A DNA stretch of 64,000 nt from Firmicutes bacterium AF25-13AC (lineage in GTDB: Bacteria; Bacillota; Clostridia; Lachnospirales; Lachnospiraceae). The position numbers and the translations under genes are program-made. This document shows positions 9,537-19,303 of the stretch, piece by piece. The DNA lies in the NCBI GenBank assembly GCA_003478935.1, contig QUFP01000015.1:26251-90250 (forward strand). Reading direction: 5' to 3'. How positions within the stretch are numbered: the first letter of the stretch is position 1; the number at the start of each line of letters is the position of its first letter. Under the pieces are notes generated by a model. It ran no database searches. It was not told where the DNA came from and saw only the letters and a list, made by a program, of their open reading frames with translations.

Positions 9537-10190
9537 ATGAAATATCGCTTTTGTGTTACAGTTACAGTGCTTTTAGTATTCGGATTTGGCATATTTGGAA
9601 GAGGAAAACTCGATACTTATACGAATATCACTGTAGATCCTAATTTCATAAATGATTTTTCAGTTGCTGAAATTCCTACTTCGTTTGCAATTCAGGATTG
9701 TGAGATATTAAAAAAAATACTTCCAGAATCCCCCATCATTTTAAAAGTTACGCCTGTTGATCCCCCAGAGTTCTTTTTTAAAGGATGGCAACAGAAGGTT
9801 CGTATTGAACAAGTTTTTTCAGGTGAAAATTTAGCAAGTGGTTCTGAAATTTATATTACTTTTGATCGGTGGAAAGCAAGTGTTGCCAGAAAAGAGATGA
9901 ATTTGAGTTTTGTAAATTTTATGAAATATGGTGCAGAATATTTGGTATTTTTATCTGAATCAATTGGATACACAAAAGATGGAATAGAAGTATTTCAGTT
10001 ACCAAAAGATCATGCTATTGCATCAGTATTTAGTTATGAGGTACATGACAATGTGATTTATCCGGTATCAGGAGAATCAACTTATGTTCCATATAAGGAA
10101 GTTTCTGATAATGAATTTTTTGCTGTTGATACAGAGGGATTAGACGCTTTTCTTGAACTTAAAAATTTTTTATTAGAGAAGTATAAATAA
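9537..10190 (+). CDS. Secreted or membrane-anchored protein of unknown function
   Basis: I do not recognise this 217-residue protein. It begins with a short basic end and a hydrophobic stretch (CVTVTVLLVFGFGIFG), a signal peptide or N-terminal anchor without a clear lipobox Cys. The rest is soluble and beta-rich, with aromatic patches such as PPEFFFKGWQQKVRIEQVFSGE, FDRWKAS and YLVFLSES. The ATG at 9537 lies 9 bases after AGGAGG; the upstream GTG at 9528 lies immediately after the Shine-Dalgarno sequence and is unlikely. As the fourth gene of the transporter operon it may be an accessory protein outside the membrane. Nothing in the sequence indicates a substrate. Confidence 0.5.
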   Translation: MKYRFCVTVTVLLVFGFGIFGRGKLDTYTNITVDPNFINDFSVAEIPTSFAIQDCEILKKILPESPIILKVTPVDPPEFFFKGWQQKVRIEQVFSGENLASGSEIYITFDRWKASVARKEMNLSFVNFMKYGAEYLVFLSESIGYTKDGIEVFQLPKDHAIASVFSYEVHDNVIYPVSGESTYVPYKEVSDNEFFAVDTEGLDAFLELKNFLLEKYK

Positions 10191-10269
10191 TAGAAACAGA
10201 AATAATACATTAGACAATCAGTAGCATTTTGCAAACATCTATTAAAAATCAAAGAGAAAAGGAGCGCTT

Positions 10270-11478
10270 ATGGAAAAGAAAACAAAATTTAAGAGAAGAA
10301 TGTTTGCCGTCGCAGCAATAGTGGGAATGGGCATGACAATGACACAGATTGCATTTGGAAAAGAAAGTTTTAATGCAGAAAATGGAGGGCTTAACTATGT
10401 GCTTCCAGCTGATAATGGATATTATTTCTTATGTGGTGGTCATTTATATTTTTGGAATGGTGATGTTACAAAACAGGCTGTGCCATTGTGTAGTCGTCCT
10501 AATTGCAGTCATACAACAGAGGATTGCGTTGCGATGATTCGAGATGCATCTCGAAAAATGTACGAAGTAGATGATGGATTCTATGTGCTTTCTACATGGC
10601 CAAGAGAGGATTCAAGGACCGGGGAAAAGATGATGCCAATATGGAGAGTGGAAAAGGATGGGTCAGGTAAGGAGATTATAGCAGAAATTCCAGAGGCAGG
10701 TTCGGTAAACTATACGATATTTCAAGACAAGATTTACTATACCATGGAAGATGCACAGGAAGATGGAAATTATCAGTTTTCGATATGGCAGATGTCATTA
10801 GACGGAAAGGATAACAAACAGATTTGGCAAAGTGATTTGTATAGTGGATATATAGATACGTTGCAGGGAATCGGAGATTGGTTATATGTAAGTGAGAATG
10901 GATGTGAAGAAATTATTGACTGGACAAATGAGGACAACATTGACTTTGAGAAATTGCCTATGCGAACAAATTTATATTTGTATCAGCCACAAGCAGAGGA
11001 ATGGATAACGAATCCTGATGAGTATAAGAAGGAAGATGTTTTATTAAGCATTCAGAATATTTATCAGGATGAAATTTATTTGACTTACTATGATTCAAAG
11101 GCGGAGATTCGTAAAGTATGGGAAAAAGGCTTTGATCTGGAGGATGAAGCTCAATTTGTAGGAGAGTTCCCTAGAAAGGTATATAAATGGGATGATTTGT
11201 ATGGATATACATGGCCAGATCGTAATAATGAGAATGAAAATTGGTTTGAAATTTATGATCACAATGGAACGTTTGTGCAGAAAATTGATTTGTATCCGTA
11301 TGATGATGTGGATATCGTAAGTGCAGATGAAAAGTATGCTTTTGTATACTGGGAGCAGGTACAAGATAATGTTTCACAGGACGTAATAGGTGTGATTGAA
11401 CGCGATAAAATTGCAACACAGGAAGCTACGCTAATTCAGTTGACTAAGGGAATGAATGGAAATTCTTTTGAACGCTGA
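10270..11478 (+). CDS. Secreted beta-propeller-like protein of unknown function
   Basis: A 402-residue protein with a signal peptide (KFKRRMFAVAAIVGMGMTMT, ending near IAFGKES). The mature part contains recurring blades of the type GYYFLCGGHLYFWNGD, IFQDKIYYTMEDAQEDG, GIGDWLYVSENG and IYQDEIYLTYYDSK, like DUF5050/TolB-type propellers. The cysteine cluster LCSRPNCSHTTEDC near residues 75-90 is a pattern I associate with secreted Lachnospiraceae proteins and may bind a metal or form disulphides. It starts behind AAAAGGAGCGCTT and lies 79 bases after the preceding gene. The function is unknown; its position between two ABC sets suggests an exported sensor or accessory protein. Confidence 0.55.
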   Translation: MEKKTKFKRRMFAVAAIVGMGMTMTQIAFGKESFNAENGGLNYVLPADNGYYFLCGGHLYFWNGDVTKQAVPLCSRPNCSHTTEDCVAMIRDASRKMYEVDDGFYVLSTWPREDSRTGEKMMPIWRVEKDGSGKEIIAEIPEAGSVNYTIFQDKIYYTMEDAQEDGNYQFSIWQMSLDGKDNKQIWQSDLYSGYIDTLQGIGDWLYVSENGCEEIIDWTNEDNIDFEKLPMRTNLYLYQPQAEEWITNPDEYKKEDVLLSIQNIYQDEIYLTYYDSKAEIRKVWEKGFDLEDEAQFVGEFPRKVYKWDDLYGYTWPDRNNENENWFEIYDHNGTFVQKIDLYPYDDVDIVSADEKYAFVYWEQVQDNVSQDVIGVIERDKIATQEATLIQLTKGMNGNSFER

Positions 11479-11529
11479 TTGGTAGGTGTTTGATTATGGA
11501 TTACAAGGGCAGAGAGGTGATGGAGAAAA

Positions 11530-13913
11530 ATGATAAGAGCGGAATGGAAAAAGCTTCTGCGTCAAAGATGGTTGATCGGAATTGCGATATTGCTTATTTT
11601 TGTAGATGTTGGTCTATTTCTTAATACTCAGTATACAGAGAAGAAAGATTGTGTGGCAGCGGTTCCTCTTTTTGCAAAGTATCAGAAAGAAACCGCGAAT
11701 ATGACAAATGAGCAGGCACAGGAATGTTTGACTGATCAGCTAAATATGCTTTCTAATTTTCAGTTTGTGCAGATTGCGTTGAATGGGGAAGTGGATGAGG
11801 GGTTTCTGCAAGGGCTTGTGGAGGAGAATCCAAATATCTTGGACGAATATCGACAGGCTGGATATGAGGAGAATCCACTGGCGCTTACGACAAAAATACA
11901 GGTAATATCAGAACTTCTTGAACAATATCAAAATGTCAGCGGGTATCAGGCGTATTTGGAATCCATTCAGGCACAGTATAAACAGATGAAGGACAGTTCG
12001 TTTTATGAAGGACGTCCGTATGCGGAAGCACAGGGCAAAAAGACGGTAGAAGATTTTGCAAAGCTACAGGGAACGAAACTTGAAATTGGTATGAACTGGG
12101 GCGTGGAAGCACTGATGGAGGAACAAATCTCATCAGTAATTCTTATTTTACTGGCACTCGGTATTTGTATTGTCTTGGTATCTCAGGATCGCACATATGA
12201 TATGTTTGGGTTGCTTAGAAGCTGTAGACGTGGACATGGCTATCTGATTGTTGCCAAATTTGCAACAGCGCTGACAGCGGTTTTACTTTTTGGAATTGTT
12301 ATGTATGGGAGTCAAGTTGCAATCGCGTGGAAGCTGTATGGAATGGGAAATTTAAATCGTCCGATGCAGTCTGTCAATTTATTAAATGAAAGTGCAAGAC
12401 AACTGACAGTGGGCGGCTATCTGCTCGACTATTATCTGAGACATTTAATTGCAGTGCTTGTCTTGACGGCATTCATGCTATGCTTATTCTTATCGGTTTA
12501 TTCGACAATGACGGTGTTGGCGGTAGTCGGTATTTGCGCGGTGCTGTGCGCTGTGGGCTATTGGAAGGTATCGGAGATCGCAGCAAACTCGTGGATTCAT
12601 TTTTTAAATCCAGTTGCCTGGTTTTTGAGTTCGCAATTATATGAAAGTTATTGGAATATAAATTTGTTCGGAAAACCGGTGAATGCGTTGACAGCGAATA
12701 GCTGCTTTCAGCTTGTAGTGGTAATTGGCTGTGTAGCAGACAGTGGTCTTCTAGGAAGACGGATTCCGGGAAAGCTAAGAGTCGCATCAGGCAAATTCAA
12801 AAGTGGATTGAAGCCGCAAGGGAACGACTCTGGTATCCATCCAGTGTAGTCGGTCAGGAATGGCGAAAACAGCTGATAAAAAATGGTATAGTGTGGATGA
12901 TGATAATAGTGGCAATCCTTTTGGTATACGGTATGCGAACAACACCAGTGACAGTAGGGCAGACCGAGAAAATTTACCATGAATATGCGAAAAAATATGA
13001 GGGGATTGCAGACCAGACGCTGATAGAAGCATTGCAGCAGGAAAAGGAGCAATTTGATAAGCTAAGGCAGCGTCAGGCCGAATTAACTGAAAAATGGAAG
13101 AAAAAGGAAGTTTCAAACGAGCAGTATGCGTCAATTAGTGCGATGATTGATCATATGCTGCAAAATGAAGCAGGACTGACGCGTGCAATTGAACAGGCAG
13201 ATACATTGGTAAATTGGAGCGAAGCACATGATCTTCAGCTGTTTTTCACGGATGACAGTATTGGGCGTTACCTGTTTGAAAATGCCAGTATGGATCAGTA
13301 TCGAGGCGCTGTATTGCTTTTTGCAGTAATCGTATTACTGAGTGGTATTTTCCCGGGAGAGCGCAAAAATGAGATGCAAAATATGCTTCTCTGTACGAAA
13401 AATGGACGGCGTCCGCTGTTTGTAGCAAAATATGTGTTGGGCGTCGTGATTGCATGTATCGTGTCAGGTGGATTTACTGTGATTCATTTGTTTTCCGCAT
13501 CAAAGATGTATGACTTTTCTTTATGGAAGGTTCCGCTACAAAGCATTCGTCAGGCGCAAGTAATAGATGTACAGTTGTCCGTGCGTGGATATTTGGTGTG
13601 GACGTCGGTGATGCAGATGATGGGTGTGGTCTGTGCAGCGGTTAGTTTTTTGTCGATTTCTGTGCGGATGAAGAACCGGCTGTATGCGGTGCTAGTGGGA
13701 GCTGTACTGTTTGTTCTTCCAGTAGTAATTAGTGGAGCAGGGTTGTCAAACATATTTGATCTTTGGTTTGCAAAGGTATTTCTGTTTGGAACGCAGACAT
13801 TGAAACAAGGCTTTGGGGAACAGATTGGATATCTAATTTTGCTTGTAGCAGTGGCATCTGTTTTTACAGCAGGCGCGTGGCGCGCATATCAGAGAAAAAG
13901 GAGAGCAAGATGA
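11530..13913 (+). CDS. Double-length ABC transporter permease, two homologous-looking halves (frameshifted)
   Basis: Two open stretches (11530-12849 and 12891-13913) read as one protein of about 794 residues if one base is added between about 12725 and 12790; past that point the second frame runs back through RLWYPSSVVGQEWRKQL. Each half starts with a similar amphipathic entry (MIRAEWKKLLRQRWLIGIAI and QEWRKQLIKNGIVWMMIIVA), then a TM segment, a long charged extracytoplasmic loop rich in Gln/Glu, and a block of hydrophobic segments. That is the ABC-2/BcrB-type permease plan repeated. Alternatively these are two adjacent permease genes. The ATPase gene overlaps the 3' end by a few bases. Confidence 0.65.
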
Positions 13914-14824
13914 TGAAACTGGAATTAAAAAATCTGACAAAAAGCTATGAAAAAGGAAAAATAGCGCTTGATCATTTTTCGGCAGCGCTTGAGCCGGGCG
14001 TTTATGGTTTACTTGGACCAAATGGGGCTGGAAAATCGACCTTAATGAACCTGATTACGCAAAATTTAGAGCCGGATGAGGGTGAAATATTGGTAAACGG
14101 TATTAGTGCGACCAAAATGGGCGCTTCTTACCGTGATGTGCTTGGTTACATGCCACAACAGCAGGGTCTATATGATCGTTTTTCTGCGCTAGAATTTTTG
14201 CGCTATTTTGCATCATTAAAAGGACTGAAGGCAAAGGAGTCGAGGAAACGAATTGAGGAATTGCTTGAAGTTGTAAATCTGACTAAGGCAAGAAATCGAA
14301 AACTGGGCGGATTTTCTGGCGGTATGAAGCAGCGTGTGTTGCTTGCGCAGGCATTACTAAACGAACCGCAGATTTTGATACTGGATGAGCCAACGGCAGG
14401 TCTAGACCCGAAAGAGCGTATCCGTATTCGTAACTATATCAGCAGCATTTCCGAGAATAAGATAGTGCTGATCGCAACGCATGTAGTCAGCGATGTGGAA
14501 TGTATCGCAAAGGAAATCTTGTTTCTGCGAGGCGGAAAATTGTTGGAGAAAGAGACACCGGAAAAGTTGGTGGAACAAATGGATGGGCTTGTTTGGGAAG
14601 TAATTATTCGATCAGATCAATTAAGTCAGCTGGAACAGGTGCTTCTTGTCAGCAATGTGAATATCGCAAAAGAAGGTCTTCTGGTGCGCGTAATCGCAGA
14701 AAGTGAGCAGATGAAGGAACAACAGCTTCAATTTGGATGGGGTACGCAAAAGGTGGTTGTCCCAACACTGGAAGATGTATATTTATATCGAATGGAAGCA
14801 GATAATAAGCTTTATAAAAATTGA
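13910..14824 (+). CDS. ABC transporter ATP-binding protein (BcrA/CcmA type)
   Basis: A 304-residue ATPase with Walker A GPNGAGKST (about residues 35-43), Q-loop MPQQQGLYDRFSALEFL, signature GGFSGGMKQRVLLAQAL, Walker B ILILDEPTAGLDP and switch His in LIATHVVSDVE. A C-terminal extension of about 90 residues follows, as in bacitracin-resistance-type exporters. Tandem ATGs at 13910 and 13913 follow AAGGAG; either could be used. Its start overlaps the stop of the double-length permease, which it must energise. The next gene is the BlaI-like repressor on the opposite strand, so the transcript ends here, although I see no strong terminator in 14825-14935. Confidence 0.9.
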   Translation: MMKLELKNLTKSYEKGKIALDHFSAALEPGVYGLLGPNGAGKSTLMNLITQNLEPDEGEILVNGISATKMGASYRDVLGYMPQQQGLYDRFSALEFLRYFASLKGLKAKESRKRIEELLEVVNLTKARNRKLGGFSGGMKQRVLLAQALLNEPQILILDEPTAGLDPKERIRIRNYISSISENKIVLIATHVVSDVECIAKEILFLRGGKLLEKETPEKLVEQMDGLVWEVIIRSDQLSQLEQVLLVSNVNIAKEGLLVRVIAESEQMKEQQLQFGWGTQKVVVPTLEDVYLYRMEADNKLYKN

Positions 14825-14935
14825 AAATATAGAAAAAAATAACAGACCGATTCATTTTGACCTGATATTTTTTACAGAACTTTAAATGCAAAATGCATCT
14901 GCGATTTCTGTAGTAACGCATCTATGGACCAGATT

Positions 14936-15343
14936 TTATAGCCCCCCAGAAGTCTTCTTCTTAAAGTTTTCCAATATACTTTCCAGTCGATCAATTTCTT
15001 CCTTCTCTGGATTTTTTGTAAATTCAGATTTTACCAAAGATATCAAGAGTGAGTTATCCGTAAAAAGCTCACGGAAAGACTGGTACTCCTGTTGGAAAAT
15101 ATCTTGAAGAACAAGATGAGCTGTTTTGGTTGGTTTGAAGGTTCTGGCGATAGAGGTTCCCCGATAGACGATTCCGGCGACCTCGACCATTTCAAGTTTC
15201 GATAGCTTGCGAATAATTGGCTTGATCATGTTGATCGTGTAGTCTGGATTCATAGCAACAATATCTGAAATTGTCATTGGCTGTTCGGAATGAAGCAGCA
15301 ACGACAAAACGTCTAATTCCTTTTGTGGCATTTTAATTGGCAT
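14936..15343 (-). CDS. BlaI/MecI-like winged-helix transcriptional repressor
   Basis: A 135-residue DNA-binding protein. The N-terminal PQKELDVLSLLLHSEQPMTI, then SDIVAMNPDYTINMIKPIIRKLSKLEMVEV, followed by a short beta-wing, resemble the BlaI/MecI/CopY wing helix; the C-terminal helices (LVLQDIFQQEYQSFRELF) would dimerise. Start at 15343 because AAGGAGGTC lies 5 bases upstream. It sits between the second ABC set and the divergent exporter gene at 15631, whose promoter P2 is about 200 bases away, so it is a good candidate regulator of these transporters. No BlaR-type protease or sensor is in the window. Confidence 0.7.
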   Translation of the reverse strand: MPIKMPQKELDVLSLLLHSEQPMTISDIVAMNPDYTINMIKPIIRKLSKLEMVEVAGIVYRGTSIARTFKPTKTAHLVLQDIFQQEYQSFRELFTDNSLLISLVKSEFTKNPEKEEIDRLESILENFKKKTSGGL

Positions 15344-15541
15344 AAAAGACCTCCTTAAGACAAATAAAAATCCTAAAATCAAGAATTCAAGAATGCTTGA
15401 TAAATAATGGTATCTGTATTTTAACGCAAAAATAGGCGTATGTCAAAAGCAATATTAAAAAATGGAAAAGTTACGGGTGTATTTTTCAATTTTTAAGTTA
15501 CGAAATAGATGCATAGAAAATGTATAAACGATACGAAGTTA

Positions 15542-15570
15542 TTGACAAAACTTACTGGCAACAATATAAT
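15542..15570 (+). promoter_or_regulatory. Promoter P2 of the fused ABC exporter gene
   Basis: TTGACA (15542-15547), 17-bp spacer, TATAAT (15565-15570). The spacer sequence (AAACTTACTGGCAACAA) closely follows that of P1 at 7097. Further down, GACATGT occurs twice (15587-15593 and 15599-15605). Confidence 0.75.
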
Positions 15571-15630
15571 AATTTTAAAATAAAAGACATGTGAGATGAC
15601 ATGTTGAGGTGTAAGGAGACAAGGAAGCAC

Positions 15631-17343
15631 ATGAAAAAGAACACAAAAAATAAAATCTCTCAAATCGACAAGATTCTAATGAGCAACAAAAAGCAAAATA
15701 TCATAACTGCCTTTTCGATGATTTTATTGGCGATATTTGCACCATTAAAATCTTTTGTCGCGCAGTGGTTGATTGATTCTCCTTCCATTAAAGCAATCTT
15801 TGTCTCCGTTTTGATTGGTGCGGCGGTAGTTGCCATGAGTCATATCTGCGAGTATATTGTCAGAAACACGTTTAATCGGATGGCAACACGTTCTGTATCC
15901 GAAATACGTGGTGTTTTGTGCGAGAATTTAAAGAATATGTCGTTAAGCCAGATTCATGTGCTGCCGATGGAAGACTGGCAGTCTGCATATACAAATGACT
16001 TAAAGATTGTATGTGATGATTATTATTTTGGTCTTTTTAATATGGCAATGTGGGGAAGCATGGGACTTGTAGCAGTCGTATATATGGCTGTGATTTCACC
16101 GGCATTATTGATCGTGTCTTTGGTTATGGTTTGCTTTCCTTTTATTGGTCCAAGGTTATTTGCAGATAAGCTTAGAAAAACAAAAAGTGAGTATGCAAAG
16201 TCATACAATACGGTTTGCTCAAAAATCAATGAAATGCTGCATGGTACAGAGACTTTGCTCACATGTGGAAAGCATAGCTTTTTATTTCAAAAGATGCAGA
16301 GGGTTTCCGATGACAATATGCAAAAAGATTTTGACATGAAGCAAACGGAAACGGTAGCGACAATTATTACGTCACTGATTACATGGATACCAGGCTTTGT
16401 AATTATGGTTGCAGGTGCAATGCTTGTTGTTCAGGGAAAATTGACGGTAAGCTATCTGATCACAGCAAATGGTCTTTTAAATTTTATTATTTCTCCATTT
16501 CGGCAAACCGCAAATTCCTATCAGTCTGTTAAGTCTGCAAGAGCCTTAAAAGATCGTATTGATGAGTTGCTTGCCCAGAAAACTTCAAATCAGATGGAAA
16601 AGAAAAATATCGAAATAACTTCGATAGATATAAAGAAGCTTTCTTTTGGCTACGGGGAGTCTGATGTTTTAAAAGACGTAAATTTAACCATTAAAAAAGG
16701 CGAGAAAGTTGCGATTGTTGGTGCCAGTGGAAGTGGTAAGAGCACAATTATGAAGCTGATCGGACGTTTTTATTTAAATTACCGAGGTAGGATTTCGATA
16801 AACAACGAAGATCTAAAAACATTAAGTGACGCAACATTTTACTCAAGTGTTGGGTATATACCACAGGAGCCATTTATTTTTGCGGATACCGTGCGAAATA
16901 ATATCTGTCTTGGCAGAAACTGTTCGGATGAGGAAGTATGGTCTGCAATCGAAAAGGTTGGGTTGACCGAACTTGTAAGTTCTTTGCCAGATGGAATTAA
17001 CACAGAGTTGGCAGAGGGCGGTGGAAATATTTCTGGAGGACAAAAGAAACGAATAGCAGTTGCGCGGGCGCTTATTCGTGATTGTGATACGCTTCTGATT
17101 GATGAGATGACATCCTCTCTTGATATTGAGACAACCGATGAGATGGTAAAGCTTATATTGTCGCTGTCATGTACCGTAATTATGATTACACATGATATAT
17201 TTGATTCGTATATGGATGGATTTTCTGCAATTTATTACATAGAAAATGGTGGAATTGCAGAGAGTGGTACCTATCAGAGATTGCTAGAACAAAATGGAAA
17301 TTTTGCGAAGATGCAAGCAATGATGAAAATAACCAATAAATAG
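15631..17343 (+). CDS. ABC exporter with fused transmembrane and ATPase domains
   Basis: A 570-residue half-transporter. The N-terminal 300 residues carry about six TM segments (for example FSMILLAIFAPLKSFVAQWLI and LITWIPGFVIMVAGAMLVV) of the type I exporter fold. The C-terminal ATPase has Walker A VGASGSGKST, Q-loop VGYIPQEPFIFADTVRNNI, signature NISGGQKKRIAVARAL, Walker B TLLIDEMTSSLD (Met replaces the usual Pro after the catalytic Glu) and switch His MITHD. It should dimerise and export a peptide, lipid or drug. ATG 15631 is chosen because AAGGAG/AAGGAAG precede it and homology begins there. It is driven by promoter P2 and is probably monocistronic. Confidence 0.88.
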   Translation: MKKNTKNKISQIDKILMSNKKQNIITAFSMILLAIFAPLKSFVAQWLIDSPSIKAIFVSVLIGAAVVAMSHICEYIVRNTFNRMATRSVSEIRGVLCENLKNMSLSQIHVLPMEDWQSAYTNDLKIVCDDYYFGLFNMAMWGSMGLVAVVYMAVISPALLIVSLVMVCFPFIGPRLFADKLRKTKSEYAKSYNTVCSKINEMLHGTETLLTCGKHSFLFQKMQRVSDDNMQKDFDMKQTETVATIITSLITWIPGFVIMVAGAMLVVQGKLTVSYLITANGLLNFIISPFRQTANSYQSVKSARALKDRIDELLAQKTSNQMEKKNIEITSIDIKKLSFGYGESDVLKDVNLTIKKGEKVAIVGASGSGKSTIMKLIGRFYLNYRGRISINNEDLKTLSDATFYSSVGYIPQEPFIFADTVRNNICLGRNCSDEEVWSAIEKVGLTELVSSLPDGINTELAEGGGNISGGQKKRIAVARALIRDCDTLLIDEMTSSLDIETTDEMVKLILSLSCTVIMITHDIFDSYMDGFSAIYYIENGGIAESGTYQRLLEQNGNFAKMQAMMKITNK

Positions 17344-17396
17344 AGGAGAATAGATAAGATCAAGGTCTTGTACCATTAAAAATGGCAAACAATTCT

Positions 17397-17425
17397 TTGA
17401 CGGACACGAGAAAGAGTGCTATACT
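17397..17425 (+). promoter_or_regulatory. Promoter of the YolD-like/Y-family polymerase operon
   Basis: TTGACG (17397-17402), 17-bp spacer, TATACT (17420-17425). It lies inside the longest open frame, showing that translation must start further down. I see no LexA-type GAAC/GTTC box over it. Confidence 0.65.
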
Positions 17426-17459
17426 TTGGACATCAATGCAAAGACTGGAGGCAAAGCTA

Positions 17460-17726
17460 TTGATTTCAAGTAACGATCAAATGAATCAAGTAGAAAAAAA
17501 TCAAGTGGATCAACGAGCCAGCAGATATGCCAGCCAATATGCTGATATCATAGATCTTCCACACCATGTCTCGAAGCGTCACCCACAGATGGCGCTGTCG
17601 GATCGTGCTGCACAGTTTGGCGCATATGCTGCACTTAGAGGGTATGATGAAGCAGTAACAGAAACGGTGAAAAAATCAATACAGCAAACAGAAGCGTATA
17701 TTGAAATGGAGCAGTATAATGACTAA
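17460..17726 (+). CDS. YolD-like small protein
   Basis: An 88-residue protein with the segment ADIIDLPHHVSKRHPQMALSD followed by AAQFGAYAALRGYDEAVTET, typical of the YolD-like proteins that precede Y-family polymerases in Firmicutes. Their exact role is not known; they are thought to act in translesion DNA repair with the polymerase. The TTG at 17460 is chosen as start because GGAGG ends 8 bases upstream and a clear promoter occupies 17397-17425; the in-frame ATG at 17382 would lie before the promoter. The 3' end overlaps the polymerase gene by 8 bases, so translation is probably coupled. Confidence 0.75.
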   Translation: MISSNDQMNQVEKNQVDQRASRYASQYADIIDLPHHVSKRHPQMALSDRAAQFGAYAALRGYDEAVTETVKKSIQQTEAYIEMEQYND

Positions 17727-19254
17727 AATGGCTGAAAATAAAACATATCTTTGCATTGACTTAAAATCATTCTTCGCATCGGTTGAATGCGTTGAGCGTG
17801 GTCTTGACCCACTTTGCACAAATCTTGTTGTGGCGGATGCTGCACTTACTGAAAAAACCATTTGCCTTGCAGTATCTCCGTCGTTGAAAAAGTACGGCAT
17901 AGGAGGACGAGCAAGGCTTTTTGAGGTTGTGCAGATGTTAAAACAGGCAAATGCTAGAAGACGTTTCCAAGCACCAAAAAGATTATTTGAAGGATCTTCA
18001 AGCAATGCAAAAGAGCTTGATTTGCACCCTGAGTATCAGATTGACTATATTATTGCACCGCCGCGTATGGCAAAATATATGGAGTACAGCACAAAAATTT
18101 ATAATATTTATTTAAAATATGTGGCACCTGAGGATATACATGCGTACTCAATTGATGAGGTATTTGTCGATATCACGCAGTATCTGATTTTGACAGGGCT
18201 TAATGCTTATGAGTTTGCAGGCCAAATGATAAAAGATGTATTAAAGACAACAAAAATTACAGCAACTGCAGGGATCGGAACAAATCTTTATCTGGCTAAA
18301 ATTGCAATGGATATCGAGGCAAAGCACATTACGGCAGATAGTGATGGCGTGAGAATTGCTATGCTTACAGAAAAAAGTTATAGACAAAAGCTGTGGGATC
18401 ATCGCCCTCTTACTGATTTTTGGCGGATAGGACCTCAGACAGCAAAAAAGCTTGAACAAAATGGAATGTTTACAATGGGAGATGTGGCAAGGTGTTCTGT
18501 TGGTAAGATTAATCAGTTCCATAATGAAGAATTGCTGTACCGACTTTTTGGCGTTAATGCAGAGCTTATAATTGATCATGCATGGGGCTGGGAGCCATGC
18601 ACGATTGCTCATATTAAGGCATATCGTCCGCAGTCAAGCAGCATAGAGAACGGTCAGGTGCTTCATTGCCCATATACTGCAGAGAAAACGCGTTTGATTG
18701 TAAAAGAAATGACTGATCAGCTTTTGCTGCAGCTTGTAGATAAAGGTCTTGTTACTGATCAGATGGTTTTAACGATTGGCTATGATATTGAAAATCTAAC
18801 AGATCCAAAACGCCGTGAGCAGTATCATGGTGCTATTGTTACAGATAGGTATGGAAGACAGATTCCAAAAAGCGCACATGGCAGTGCCAATATCGGACGA
18901 TTTACATCGTCAGCAAAGTTAGCAACCGAGACAGTATTGAAGCTTTACGATACAATTATTGATAAAAATCTTCTTGTGAGACGTCTTAGTCTGACAGCAA
19001 ATCATGTAGTGCCAGAGGGTTCAGAGCCGACTAGAAAAAAGCCTCAGCAGCTTGATTTATTTACAGATTATGAAGCATTAGAAAAAAAAGAACAGGAAGA
19101 AAAAGCCGCGCTAGATAAGGAAAAGAAAATGCAGCAGACAATGCTGCAAATAAAAAAGAAATTTGGAAAAAATGCGATTTTAAAAGGAATGAATCTGCTT
19201 GACGGCGCAACTGCAAAGGAGAGAAATGAGCAGATTGGTGGTCATAAAGCGTAG
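17719..19254 (+). CDS. Y-family DNA polymerase (UmuC/DinB/UvrX-like, translesion synthesis)
   Basis: A 511-residue error-prone polymerase that copies damaged template. Palm residues are visible: YLCIDLKSFFASVEC with a metal-binding Asp near residue 14, and AYSIDEVFVDIT near residue 145 with the second Asp-Glu pair. A helix-hairpin-helix region follows in TDFWRIGPQTAKKLEQNGM, then a little-finger domain. PQQLDLF near residue 442 is a sliding-clamp binding motif. The insert at SSNAKELDLHPEYQI is usual for UvrX/UmuC of Gram-positives. Start ATG 17719 has GGAG 7 bases upstream and overlaps the YolD-like gene. Confidence 0.9.
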   Translation: MTKMAENKTYLCIDLKSFFASVECVERGLDPLCTNLVVADAALTEKTICLAVSPSLKKYGIGGRARLFEVVQMLKQANARRRFQAPKRLFEGSSSNAKELDLHPEYQIDYIIAPPRMAKYMEYSTKIYNIYLKYVAPEDIHAYSIDEVFVDITQYLILTGLNAYEFAGQMIKDVLKTTKITATAGIGTNLYLAKIAMDIEAKHITADSDGVRIAMLTEKSYRQKLWDHRPLTDFWRIGPQTAKKLEQNGMFTMGDVARCSVGKINQFHNEELLYRLFGVNAELIIDHAWGWEPCTIAHIKAYRPQSSSIENGQVLHCPYTAEKTRLIVKEMTDQLLLQLVDKGLVTDQMVLTIGYDIENLTDPKRREQYHGAIVTDRYGRQIPKSAHGSANIGRFTSSAKLATETVLKLYDTIIDKNLLVRRLSLTANHVVPEGSEPTRKKPQQLDLFTDYEALEKKEQEEKAALDKEKKMQQTMLQIKKKFGKNAILKGMNLLDGATAKERNEQIGGHKA

Positions 19255-19303
19255 TCAGTAAAAAACGCATCATGAAAAATGAATTAGTGAAAGGAATAAA
19301 TTT

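Noticed and set aside
12473..13134. Long open frames on the - strand inside the double permease
   Set aside because: They have no ribosome-binding sites or family similarity and mirror the coding bias of the + strand gene.
17344..17460. LexA (SOS) box before the Y-family polymerase operon
   Set aside because: No GAAC-N4-GTTC type palindrome is visible.
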